DNA of 64,000 bases. It comes from Aquabacterium sp. (lineage in GTDB: Bacteria; Pseudomonadota; Gammaproteobacteria; Burkholderiales; Burkholderiaceae_C). Below are positions 1 to 7,694 of this stretch, in pieces. Numbering within the stretch: position 1 is the first letter of the stretch; the number at the start of each line of letters is the position of its first letter. Under the pieces are notes generated by a model. It did no database searches. It saw only the letters and a list, made by a program, of their open reading frames with translations, and was not told where the DNA came from. The stretch lies in assembly GCA_023266355.1 (NCBI GenBank), contig JAHFQM010000003.1:434001-498000 (forward strand). The letters run 5' to 3'. Position numbers and translations under genes: made by a program.

Positions 1-2239
1 TGTTGCCAAACAAGGCCAGCGCATCGTTGGTGGCCTCTTCGAGGTTGCGGAACGAAACGATGTTGCCGTAGGTTTTGATCGAGTTCAGGATGCGGTTGGT
101 GCGCGAGTAGGCCTGAATCAGGCCGTGTGCCTTGAGGTTTTTGTCCACCCAGAGGGTGTTGAGCGTGGTGGCATCGAAGCCCGTCAGGAACATGTTGACC
201 ACGATCACGATGTCGAGTTCGCGCTTCTTCAGCCGTTGCGACAGGTCCTTGTAGTAGTTCTGAAACTTGTCATCCGAGGTGTCGAAGCTCGTGCCAAACA
301 GGGCGTTGTAGTCGCCGATGGCCACATCAAGGAAGTCGCGTGAACTCGCATCCAGGCCGGCGGTTTCAAACTCTTCTTCGGGCAGGATGTCGTCGCCATC
401 GGCTTCGTTGGCGGCAAAGCTGTAAATCAGCCCCACCTTGAGGCGCTGCGCCGAGGGCAACACTTCCTGGGCCTTCGCGAAGGCGGCGTAGTAGCGCTTG
501 GCCGCCTCGATGGATGAACACGCAAACAACGAATTGAAGCCCGAGAGCCGGGCAGCGCCGTGGCGGTAGGTGCTGGCACGCTTGGTCTTCTGATCGAAGT
601 GCGTGAGCACGTAGTCCACCACCTGTGTGATGCGCTTGGGTGCGAGCAAGGCCCGCTCGGTGTCGATGGCCGGCACCTGCTTGTCCTGGATGCGCTGGCG
701 AGCCTTGATCGTGTTGATGTAGTCGATGCGGAAGGGCAGCACGTTCTTGTCGTGGATGGCGTCGATGATGGTGTAGGTGTGCAGCCGCTCGCCAAACGCC
801 TGCTCGGTGGTGCGGCGCGACGGGTGCCCGCTGTGGCCCGCGTTCTCGGCAAAGATGGGGGTGCCCGTGAAGCCGAACAGGTGATAGCGCTTGAACACCC
901 GGGTGATCTCGGTGTGCATGTCGCCAAACTGGCTGCGGTGGCACTCGTCGAAAATCACGACCACGTGCTGCTCATACACAGGGTGCTTTTTGTTGCGCGC
1001 CACGAAGCGCGACAGCTTCTGGATGGTGGTGATGATGATGCGCGCGTTCGGGTCTTCAAGCTGGCGCTGCAAGACGGCGGTGGAGGTGTTGGAGTTGGCC
1101 GCGCCTTTCTCGAAGCGCTCGTACTCGCGCATGGTCTGGTAGTCCAGGTCCTTGCGGTCGACCACGAACAGCACCTTGTCGACGTCCGGCAAGGCACGCG
1201 CCAATTGCGCCGCCTTGAAGCTGGTGAGCGTCTTGCCGCTCCCGGTGGTGTGCCAGATGTAGCCCCCAGCCGCAATGCGACCCAGTTGCCGGTGGTTGGT
1301 CGCGGTGGCGATGCGCTGCAAGATGCGCTCGGCCGCCACGATCTGGTAGGGCCGCATGACCAGCAACTTGCGATCCACATCGAACACGCAGTAGCGGGTC
1401 AGGATGTTGAGCAGCGTGTGCTTGGCGAAGAAAGTCTTGGTGAAGCCGGTCAGGTCGGTGATGGGCTGGTTCTTGGCATCGGCCCACCAACTGGTGAACG
1501 AAAAGCTGTTGGACGTGCGGGCCTTGCTGCCGCGCCGGCTGCGCTGCTCGGCCAGGTGGCCGTCGCGCACGGTGTTGCTGTAGTACTTGGTGAGCGTGCC
1601 ATTGCTGATGACGAACAGCTGCACGTACTCGAACAGCCCGCAGCCCGCCCAGAAGCTGTCACGCTGGTAACGGTTGATCTGGTTGAAGGCCTCGCGGATG
1701 TCCACCCCGCGCCGCTTGAGCTCGATGTGCACCATGGGCAGGCCATTGACCAGCACCGTCACGTCGTAGCGGGTGGCACGTCGCCCTTCGGCCTCGTACT
1801 GGTTGATGACCTGCAGGGTGTTGTTGTGGATGCTGGCCTTGTCGATCAGCCGGATGTTCTTGACCGTGCCGTCGTCACGCTTGAGCAGTTGAACCGGGTC
1901 TTCGTGGATGCGGGTGGTTTTCTCCAGGATGCCGTCGTTCGCACCCGCGACGCAGGTGCCAAAGAAGCGCTGCCATTCGGCGTCGCTGAAGGTGATTATG
2001 TTGAGCTTTTCAAGCTGCGCACGCAGGTTGCCCACCAGGTCGGCTTCGGTGGTGATGTGCAGGGGCTCATAGGCTTGGGCCTGCAGTTGCAGGATGATGG
2101 CCTGCTCCAGTTCGGCCTCGCTTTGGTACACCGCCTCGCGCGCGCCCGGGGTGTCGGGCTGGAACTCGGCCACCACCGTGCTCTCATCGGACAGCGCAAT
2201 GGGCTCGAAATGACCAGGGCGAGGGGCTTCCAAACTCAT
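1..2239 (-). CDS. hsdR: Type I restriction endonuclease subunit R (HsdR), 5' portion, cut by window edge
   Basis: Motor and nuclease subunit of a type I restriction-modification complex: it translocates DNA with ATP and cleaves unmethylated DNA. 746 codons are open from the ATG at 2239 to the window edge without a stop, so about the first three quarters of a roughly 1000-residue protein is present. An N-terminal PD-(D/E)xK nuclease signature (E173-L-K175) is followed by Walker A TTGSGKT (K336) and a DECH box (D431-H434) of SF2 helicases; both helicase motifs were checked to lie in the same frame as the start. Its ATG overlaps the hsdS stop as ATGA, suggesting translational coupling. No frameshift was seen. 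Subunit identity is secure; the C-terminal HsdM/HsdS-interaction region is outside the window. Confidence 0.95.
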   Translation of the reverse strand, partial: MSLEAPRPGHFEPIALSDESTVVAEFQPDTPGAREAVYQSEAELEQAIILQLQAQAYEPLHITTEADLVGNLRAQLEKLNIITFSDAEWQRFFGTCVAGANDGILEKTTRIHEDPVQLLKRDDGTVKNIRLIDKASIHNNTLQVINQYEAEGRRATRYDVTVLVNGLPMVHIELKRRGVDIREAFNQINRYQRDSFWAGCGLFEYVQLFVISNGTLTKYYSNTVRDGHLAEQRSRRGSKARTSNSFSFTSWWADAKNQPITDLTGFTKTFFAKHTLLNILTRYCVFDVDRKLLVMRPYQIVAAERILQRIATATNHRQLGRIAAGGYIWHTTGSGKTLTSFKAAQLARALPDVDKVLFVVDRKDLDYQTMREYERFEKGAANSNTSTAVLQRQLEDPNARIIITTIQKLSRFVARNKKHPVYEQHVVVIFDECHRSQFGDMHTEITRVFKRYHLFGFTGTPIFAENAGHSGHPSRRTTEQAFGERLHTYTIIDAIHDKNVLPFRIDYINTIKARQRIQDKQVPAIDTERALLAPKRITQVVDYVLTHFDQKTKRASTYRHGAARLSGFNSLFACSSIEAAKRYYAAFAKAQEVLPSAQRLKVGLIYSFAANEADGDDILPEEEFETAGLDASSRDFLDVAIGDYNALFGTSFDTSDDKFQNYYKDLSQRLKKRELDIVIVVNMFLTGFDATTLNTLWVDKNLKAHGLIQAYSRTNRILNSIKTYGNIVSFRNLEEATNDALALFGN

Positions 2240-3474
2240 GCGGCTTCCTTGAAGCTGAGCAGGCGATCGCGGTAGTGCTCGTATTGCTGGCGACGGGCTT
2301 TGATCTCGGCGGGCAGGCCACTGCTGAGGTCGTTGACCAGGGCATCGAAGCGGTCAAGGATGGCGACGATGCGGTCCTGTTCGGCGGGGGGCGGAGCGGG
2401 GATGGTGATTTTGGCGTAGCCTGGAATCAGCAAGGTGTTGACCTTGGTGCGGGCCACGTACTTGGCTTTTTCAGCCACAAAGCTGCTGGTCTGCATGCAG
2501 TAGGCGACGAACTTCGGGTTCAAGCTGTGCCGGAAAGCGTAGCAGTGATCGTGGATGGCCACATCGTCATCGCCCAGCCATGCCACGGCCTTGCCCACAT
2601 CGACCACCGTTTCGCCCACGTCGGTGATCACCACGTCGCCCGGCAGTGCGTACCGCAGTGAGCCGGCCATATCGGGCCGCACCTGTGAGATGGCCTCGCT
2701 GGCTGCTGTGCCGTAGCGGGTGTAGATCTCACCGTAATGGATGCAAGGCACGCCGCCCGCGTCCACGTAATCGGCCTTGGTGAAGCGGCGCCCGCGGATG
2801 AACTGGCCCAAGTCGCCCAGAGGCGCCCTGCGCACGGACTGCCCACGGAAGGCCAGCAACTCGTCGAGGTAATGCCGGTACTGCCGACGCCGCGCCTCCA
2901 GCTCATTTTCCAGCTCATTTTCCAGCTCATTTTCCAGCTTGGAAAAAGTATCCAGCACTTTCACGATTTCGCGTTGGACTTCGAGTGGCGGAACGGGGAT
3001 GCGAATCTTGGCGAGACTGCTGCCAGAGATGCGTCTCACCTTTGTGCCAGTCACATGCCGTACCTTCTGCTCCTGGAAGTGGTCCGAACTCAAAAAATAG
3101 GCAACATACTTTGGATCGAGTTTGTGACGATAGATGCAAGCATCTCCACTGATGGCAATCTCTTGGTTCCCGACCCATGCCACTGCCTTTGCAACATCAG
3201 CGTCATCTTCACTCGTTGTGGCGATCACGATGTCGCCCGTTTGAGCTTTGCGAAGTTTCAGCGCTTTGGCCTCGGAGACAAATGATCGGGTCCGATCAGC
3301 CCAAATCCCATAGTGGCTGTGGATCTGCCCATAGTGGATGGCTCCCACGCCCGCATCAGTCAGCTCGCTCTTTTGCAAGCCATTGCCACGCACGAACTCG
3401 CCTACATCGCCAAGCGCACGAACCTCCACCCCCTCCGGGCACAAGCGCTGCAACAACGCTGCCATCCGGCTCAT
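2236..3474 (-). CDS. hsdS: Type I restriction-modification specificity subunit S (HsdS)
   Basis: DNA-recognition subunit that sets the bipartite target of the HsdM methylase and HsdR nuclease. 412 residues with two target-recognition domains, about residues 1-170 and 205-390, each followed by a helical spacer. The two domains resemble each other: both contain an IHYG(Q/E)I motif, KAVAWxG and an IPxPPxxxQ..IVxxLD segment, so the two half-sites may be related (inference). The central spacer contains a four-residue LENE unit repeated three times (residues 180-191), encoded by a 12-bp tandem repeat. The ATG at 3474 was chosen because it overlaps the stop of the upstream DUF1016 gene as ATGA and begins directly before the first domain; a longer in-frame opening to 3636 lies antigenically inside that gene's other frame and is not credible. 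Confidence 0.93.
   Translation of the reverse strand: MSRMAALLQRLCPEGVEVRALGDVGEFVRGNGLQKSELTDAGVGAIHYGQIHSHYGIWADRTRSFVSEAKALKLRKAQTGDIVIATTSEDDADVAKAVAWVGNQEIAISGDACIYRHKLDPKYVAYFLSSDHFQEQKVRHVTGTKVRRISGSSLAKIRIPVPPLEVQREIVKVLDTFSKLENELENELENELEARRRQYRHYLDELLAFRGQSVRRAPLGDLGQFIRGRRFTKADYVDAGGVPCIHYGEIYTRYGTAASEAISQVRPDMAGSLRYALPGDVVITDVGETVVDVGKAVAWLGDDDVAIHDHCYAFRHSLNPKFVAYCMQTSSFVAEKAKYVARTKVNTLLIPGYAKITIPAPPPAEQDRIVAILDRFDALVNDLSSGLPAEIKARRQQYEHYRDRLLSFKEAA
2898..2940 (-). repeat. 12-bp tandem repeat (3 full copies plus 7 bp) in the hsdS spacer
   Basis: Three identical units of ccagctcatttt (plus-strand reading) at 2898-2909, 2910-2921 and 2922-2933 are followed by a partial ccagctt at 2934-2940. 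Read on the minus strand in the hsdS frame they encode LENE repeated three times. Since the unit is a multiple of three, gain or loss of copies keeps the frame and changes the distance between the two recognition domains by four residues per unit. Confidence 0.95.
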
Positions 3475-4523
3475 GCCTCGCCCCCTTGCAGTTCGCGCTC
3501 GATGTCTTCGATGCTGGGCAGGCTGCTTTGCAGCGCTTGCGGCAGGGCGCGCGTGAGTTCGTAGCCCGACACGCCAATCGGGGTGTCCACGCCGCGCAGG
3601 GTGTATTCCGCCAGGATGCGGTTGGGCTGCTGGCACAGGATCAGGCCGATGGTGGGCTGGTCGCTGGGGTGGCGCAGTTGCTCGTCGACCACGCTGCAGT
3701 AGAAGTTCATCTTGCCGGCGTACTCGGGCTTGAAGTCACCACGTTTGAGGTCGATCACCACGAAGCAGCGCAGCTTGAGGTGGTAAAAAAGCAGGTCGAG
3801 GTAGAAGTCTTGCCCGCCCACGTCCAGGTGGTGCTGTCGGCCGACGAAGGCAAAGCCCTGGCCCAACTCCAGCAAGAATTTTTCAAGGTGGGCGACAAGC
3901 CCTGTTTCCAGTTCACGCTCGTGAAAGCCCGCCTCCAGCGTGAGGAAGTCGAACACGTATGGGTCTTTCAGGGCCTGGCGGGCCAGGTCAGATTCGGGCT
4001 CAGGCAGACGCAGCGCAAAGTTGCTGGTGGCTTGCCCCTGGCGCGCATGGGCCGCCGTGTCGATCTGCGCCAGCAGGGTGTGGCGGCTCCAGCCTTGGCT
4101 CAGGGTCGCCTGCATGTACCACTGGCGGATGGGCAGGGCTTTCACCTTGGCCATCAGCTCAGCATGGTGGCCCCAAGGCAGCGACAGCAGCAGGTCTGCA
4201 GGAATTGGTGCCACAGTCTGTGGCACTTTCTCCGTCCCCAGGTGCGGGTACTCGCGATGAAAGGCCAACATGCGCTTGATGTTGCGCTCGGAAAAGCCCT
4301 TTTCTTCGGGCAGCTCGTTGCGCAGGTCAGCGGCCAAGCGGGGGATGACCGCGCTGCCCCACCCCTCCTGGCGCTGGCGGGTCTCGATCAGGGCGCCGAT
4401 GTCCCAGTACAGGCGAATCAGCTCGGCGTTGGCGGCCAGCACGGCGCGCACCTGCGCGTGGCGGACGCGCTGCTTGATGTCGGACAGCAGCGCCGGGTAA
4501 TCGGCGGGCACGGGCTGGTTCAT
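3471..4523 (-). CDS. DUF1016/YhcG-type PD-(D/E)xK nuclease-domain protein inside the hsd operon
   Basis: 350 residues matching the DUF1016 (YhcG) family: a helical N-terminal domain (about residues 10-170; LxxxIKxRVxxAQ..., WGxxVIxxLxxDL, FSxRNIxxMxxF) and a C-terminal PD-(D/E)xK nuclease fold with D233 and D248-L-K250. Family members often sit within or beside type I RM operons; their exact role is not settled. Both borders are 4-bp ATGA overlaps (with hsdM at 4520-4523 and hsdS at 3471-3474), so it is an integral member of the operon and not a chance insertion. The ATG at 4523 is preferred over a longer in-frame opening to 4817, which runs through hsdM sequence. Confidence 0.88.
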   Translation of the reverse strand: MNQPVPADYPALLSDIKQRVRHAQVRAVLAANAELIRLYWDIGALIETRQRQEGWGSAVIPRLAADLRNELPEEKGFSERNIKRMLAFHREYPHLGTEKVPQTVAPIPADLLLSLPWGHHAELMAKVKALPIRQWYMQATLSQGWSRHTLLAQIDTAAHARQGQATSNFALRLPEPESDLARQALKDPYVFDFLTLEAGFHERELETGLVAHLEKFLLELGQGFAFVGRQHHLDVGGQDFYLDLLFYHLKLRCFVVIDLKRGDFKPEYAGKMNFYCSVVDEQLRHPSDQPTIGLILCQQPNRILAEYTLRGVDTPIGVSGYELTRALPQALQSSLPSIEDIERELQGGEA

Positions 4524-6103
4524 GTCGCCCCTCCACTTTCCAGATCGGTCACGATCGCGTCGATTTGTTTGCGCAGCTCGGTTTGGCGGACCACGATGCG
4601 CCCGATCTCGGCGTTCAGTGCACGGATGTCGATGGCCTCGCGGGTGTCGGCCTGCTCCACGTACGAGGACACGGCGATGTTGTAGCCATTGGCCGCGATG
4701 TCGGCGTTGTCCACCAGGCGGGCAAAGTGGTCGATGTCCTTTCGGGACTCGTAGGCTTGCAAGATCTGCTGCAGGTGCCCGGGCTGCAGCTTGTTCTTGT
4801 TGCCCACCCGTGCACACGTGCTGCCAGCGTCGATGAACAAAGTGGCGTTGTCGCTCTTGGACTTCTTGAGCACGATGATGCAGGTGGCGATCGTGGTGCC
4901 AAAGAACAGATCGGCCGGCAGTTGGATGACGGCATCGACGTGGTTGTTGTCCACCAGGTACTGGCGGATCTTCTGCTCGGCACCGCCTCGGTACAACACG
5001 CCCGGAAACTCGACGATGGCCGCCGTGCCGTTGACCGCCAACCAGCTCAGGATGTGCATGGTGAAGGCCAGGTCAGCCTTGCTCTTGGGTGCCAGCACGC
5101 CTGCCGGTGCGAAGCGCGGGTCGTTGATGAGCAAGGGGTTGGCGTCGCCGTCCCATTTGATGGAGTAGGGCGGGTTGGACACGATGGCCTCGAAGGGCTC
5201 ATCGTCCCAGTGGACCGGGTCGGTCAGGGTGTCCCCATGCGCGATGTTGAACTTCTCGTAGTTCACATCGTGCAGGAACATGTTGATGCGGCACAGGTTG
5301 AAGGTGGTGAGGTTGATCTCCTGGCCGTAAAAGCCCTGGCGAACCTTGTCCGGGCCCAGCACCTTGACAAAATTGAGCAACAACGACCCCGACCCGCAGG
5401 CCGGGTCGTACACTTTGTTGAGCTCGGTCTTGCCCACCACCGTGATGCGCGCCAGCAGTTCAGACACCTCCTGCGGGGTGTAGAACTCGCCGCCAGACTT
5501 GCCGGCAGTCGATGCGTACATCTGCATCAGGAACTCGTAGGCGTCGCCAAACAGATCGATGCTGTAGTCACTGAAAGCTCCGCCGCTGTCAGACAAGGGC
5601 AAGTCTCCGATGGCGTCCAGCAACTTCACCAGCTTCTCATTGCGCTTGGCGATGGTGGGGCCCAGCTTGCTGCTGTTGGCATCCAGATCATCGAACAGGC
5701 CCCGGAAATCGTCTTCGCTGTCGGCCCCTGCGGCTGAAGCTTCGATGCCGGCGAAGATCTGGCTCAAGGTTTCATTGAGGTTGGCATCATGACGTGCACG
5801 GACCCGCACATTGCCGAACAGCTGCGACGGCAGGATGTAGAACCCCTTTTCCTGAACCGTGGTGTCGCGGCCAAACTCGGCGTCCTCGTCGCTCAAGGCT
5901 GCGTAGTCGAAGTCAGCGTTGCCTGCCTTGCGCTCTTGCTGGTTGATGTAGTGAATCAGGTTCTCTGAGATGAACCGGTAGAACAGCATGCCCAGCACAT
6001 AGGTTTTGAAGTCCCAGCCATCGACGCTGCCACGCAGATCATTGGCGATGCGCCAGATGGTTTTGTGAAGTTCTGCTCTCTCGATCTCTTTGTTGTTGCT
6101 CAC
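4520..6103 (-). CDS. hsdM: Type I restriction-modification methyltransferase subunit M (HsdM)
   Basis: Adenine-N6 DNA methyltransferase subunit; with HsdS it forms the modification enzyme. About 527 residues, the usual HsdM length. An N-terminal helical HsdM_N domain (residues 5-140) precedes the SAM-dependent domain with motif I DPACGSGS (from D233) and catalytic motif IV NPPY (from N310). Start choice: the GTG at 6103 has an AAGG ribosome-binding-like stretch 8 nt upstream; a TTG at 6109 (two residues longer) is only 2 nt from it. It is the first gene of the operon, divergent from the PIN-domain gene with 72 bp between them. Confidence 0.95.
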   Translation of the reverse strand: MSNNKEIERAELHKTIWRIANDLRGSVDGWDFKTYVLGMLFYRFISENLIHYINQQERKAGNADFDYAALSDEDAEFGRDTTVQEKGFYILPSQLFGNVRVRARHDANLNETLSQIFAGIEASAAGADSEDDFRGLFDDLDANSSKLGPTIAKRNEKLVKLLDAIGDLPLSDSGGAFSDYSIDLFGDAYEFLMQMYASTAGKSGGEFYTPQEVSELLARITVVGKTELNKVYDPACGSGSLLLNFVKVLGPDKVRQGFYGQEINLTTFNLCRINMFLHDVNYEKFNIAHGDTLTDPVHWDDEPFEAIVSNPPYSIKWDGDANPLLINDPRFAPAGVLAPKSKADLAFTMHILSWLAVNGTAAIVEFPGVLYRGGAEQKIRQYLVDNNHVDAVIQLPADLFFGTTIATCIIVLKKSKSDNATLFIDAGSTCARVGNKNKLQPGHLQQILQAYESRKDIDHFARLVDNADIAANGYNIAVSSYVEQADTREAIDIRALNAEIGRIVVRQTELRKQIDAIVTDLESGGAT

Positions 6104-6175
6104 TGTCAATGCCTTGGTACAAATCTGTGCGAGGTGATCGAAGATGATGTCCCCCTGCGCGGAACGAATTCAACC

Positions 6176-6646
6176 ATGAATGCACCCGATCCAGGCACCC
6201 CCACCCCTGAGGTGCCGCCCATCGTCATCCTCGACACCAATGCCCTGCTCGACTGGCGCGTCTTCAAGGACCCGGCGGCCCAACCCATCGTCGAGGGCAT
6301 CCTGACGGGCAGCCTGCGCTGGCTGGCCTGCCCCTCGATGGAGCAGGAGTGGCACCAGGTCTGGCCACGCAGTTACTTCCGTGACTGGCAGCCCGACCCG
6401 ATGCTGACGCTGACGGTGTTCCAGCATGCCACCTTCGTCGAAGAACCGCCGCGTGGCCCGCTGCGCTGCAAAGACCCGGACGACCAGGTCTTCATCGACC
6501 TGGCCCTGCACGTGGGCGCGCGCTGGCTGTTCAGCAAGGACGCGGCGCTGCTGAAACTGGCAGGACGCGCAAGGAAGCTCACACGCCTGGATGTCATCCA
6601 GCTGACGCAATGGTCAGGCCTGGTGGACAATGCGGGTTCTCCCTGA
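6176..6646 (+). CDS. PIN-domain protein, putative VapC-like ribonuclease
   Basis: 156 residues with the acidic signature of PIN-domain RNases: D20 in VILDTNALLD, D102/D103 in a KDPDDQ segment and D122 in FSKDAALL. It resembles the COG1569-type 'putative toxin component, PIN family' proteins. PIN toxins usually pair with a small antitoxin gene, but none is visible immediately upstream (the 72-bp gap to hsdM has no convincing ORF) or downstream. The ATG at 6176 follows a weak ggaacga sequence. It may be a solitary PIN protein, or linked functionally to the adjacent restriction operon; the latter is inference from position only. Confidence 0.8.
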   Translation: MNAPDPGTPTPEVPPIVILDTNALLDWRVFKDPAAQPIVEGILTGSLRWLACPSMEQEWHQVWPRSYFRDWQPDPMLTLTVFQHATFVEEPPRGPLRCKDPDDQVFIDLALHVGARWLFSKDAALLKLAGRARKLTRLDVIQLTQWSGLVDNAGSP

Positions 6647-6665
6647 ACCCTCCATTGCCGTGACC

Positions 6666-7670
6666 ATGAGCATTTTCACAAGCAATCACCGCCAGGCCTG
6701 GGCCGAGGCGTTCATCGCTGGCATCCCCTACGCCGTGGCTTCGGGCATGACCTTGGTGGAGACCGGCCCCGGCCACGCCAGCCTCTTGCTGCCAGCGCGC
6801 AGCACCTGGACGGGCGACGCCGAACGCCAGCTCATCCACCCGGGTTGCCTGAGCGTGCTGGCCGACACGGCCTGCGGCGTGGCCGTGGGCTGCGCCATGG
6901 ACGAGCTGGAGCCCTTCGCCACGCTGGACTTGCGCATGGACTACCTGCGCCCGCCCGTGGCCGACACCGACCTGGTGTGCCGGGCCGAGTGCCACCGCCT
7001 GTCGCGCAGCGTGGCCTTCGTGCGCGGCGAGCTGATGCAGCCCGGCCAGAGCGAGCCGGTGGCCACGGTCTATGCGACCTTCATGCGCGCCACGGCCGCC
7101 AGCCGGCGCAAGGACTTGCCCGCGAGCGACACCTCCGCACAGCCCTCGCCCGCGCCAGCCAGCGCGCGCCCCACGCCCGCCCAGGCCGCGTCCAGCCTGA
7201 TGTCGCCGGCGTCCATCGAGCCCAGCCAGGTCTTCGTCAGCCGGGCCGCCGACGTGCCCGAGACCCTGGCCGTGCCGCCGGGCCGCTCGCCCTACGTCGA
7301 CTTCCTGAACGTGCACCAGCAGCCGCAGATCGACGCCGGCCCGGTGTTCCGCATGCCCTACAAGCCCGAGCTGATCGGCAACCCGGTGCTGCCGGCGCTG
7401 CACGGCGGCATCCTGGCGGGCTTTGGGGAAACGGCCATGATCCTGCACCTGCTGGCCACCAACCCCCAGCTGGCAGGCATCCCGCGCAGCGTGGACTTCG
7501 CCATCGCCTACATGCGCTCGGCCAAGCCCATCGACACCTTCGCGCAGAGCACCACGGTGCGCCAGGGCAACCGCGTGGCGCTGGTCATGGTCTCGCTGTG
7601 GCAGGACGACCCCTCGCGCCCGGTGGTGCAGGCGCGTGGCCACTTCCTGATGCCGCGCGAAGACGCTTGA
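6666..7670 (+). CDS. Tandem hotdog-fold (PaaI/4HBT-like) thioesterase family protein
   Basis: 334 residues containing two 4HBT-type hotdog domains, about residues 15-145 and 205-330, separated by a low-complexity Ala/Pro/Ser linker (about 148-185). The first domain has HPGCLSVLADTACGVA, the second LHGGILAGFGETAMI; in both, the HxG(x)LxxxxD/E arrangement places the family's catalytic acidic residue. Likely an acyl-CoA thioesterase, substrate unknown. Most PaaI-like proteins are single-domain homo-oligomers, so this is a fused two-domain form. The ATG at 6666 was chosen because it starts directly at the first domain; an upstream ATG at 6630 overlaps the PIN gene. Confidence 0.82.
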   Translation: MSIFTSNHRQAWAEAFIAGIPYAVASGMTLVETGPGHASLLLPARSTWTGDAERQLIHPGCLSVLADTACGVAVGCAMDELEPFATLDLRMDYLRPPVADTDLVCRAECHRLSRSVAFVRGELMQPGQSEPVATVYATFMRATAASRRKDLPASDTSAQPSPAPASARPTPAQAASSLMSPASIEPSQVFVSRAADVPETLAVPPGRSPYVDFLNVHQQPQIDAGPVFRMPYKPELIGNPVLPALHGGILAGFGETAMILHLLATNPQLAGIPRSVDFAIAYMRSAKPIDTFAQSTTVRQGNRVALVMVSLWQDDPSRPVVQARGHFLMPREDA

Positions 7671-7694
7671 AGCACCGCGCCTGAAGCAGGCAGT

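Noticed and set aside
560..2275. A 571-codon plus-strand frame opposite hsdR
   Set aside because: Antisense to HsdR with no domain signatures; HsdR motifs are in frame on the other strand.
2898..2940. Short tandem repeats considered as a CRISPR array
   Set aside because: The units are 12 bp without spacers and are in frame within hsdS; no cas genes are present.
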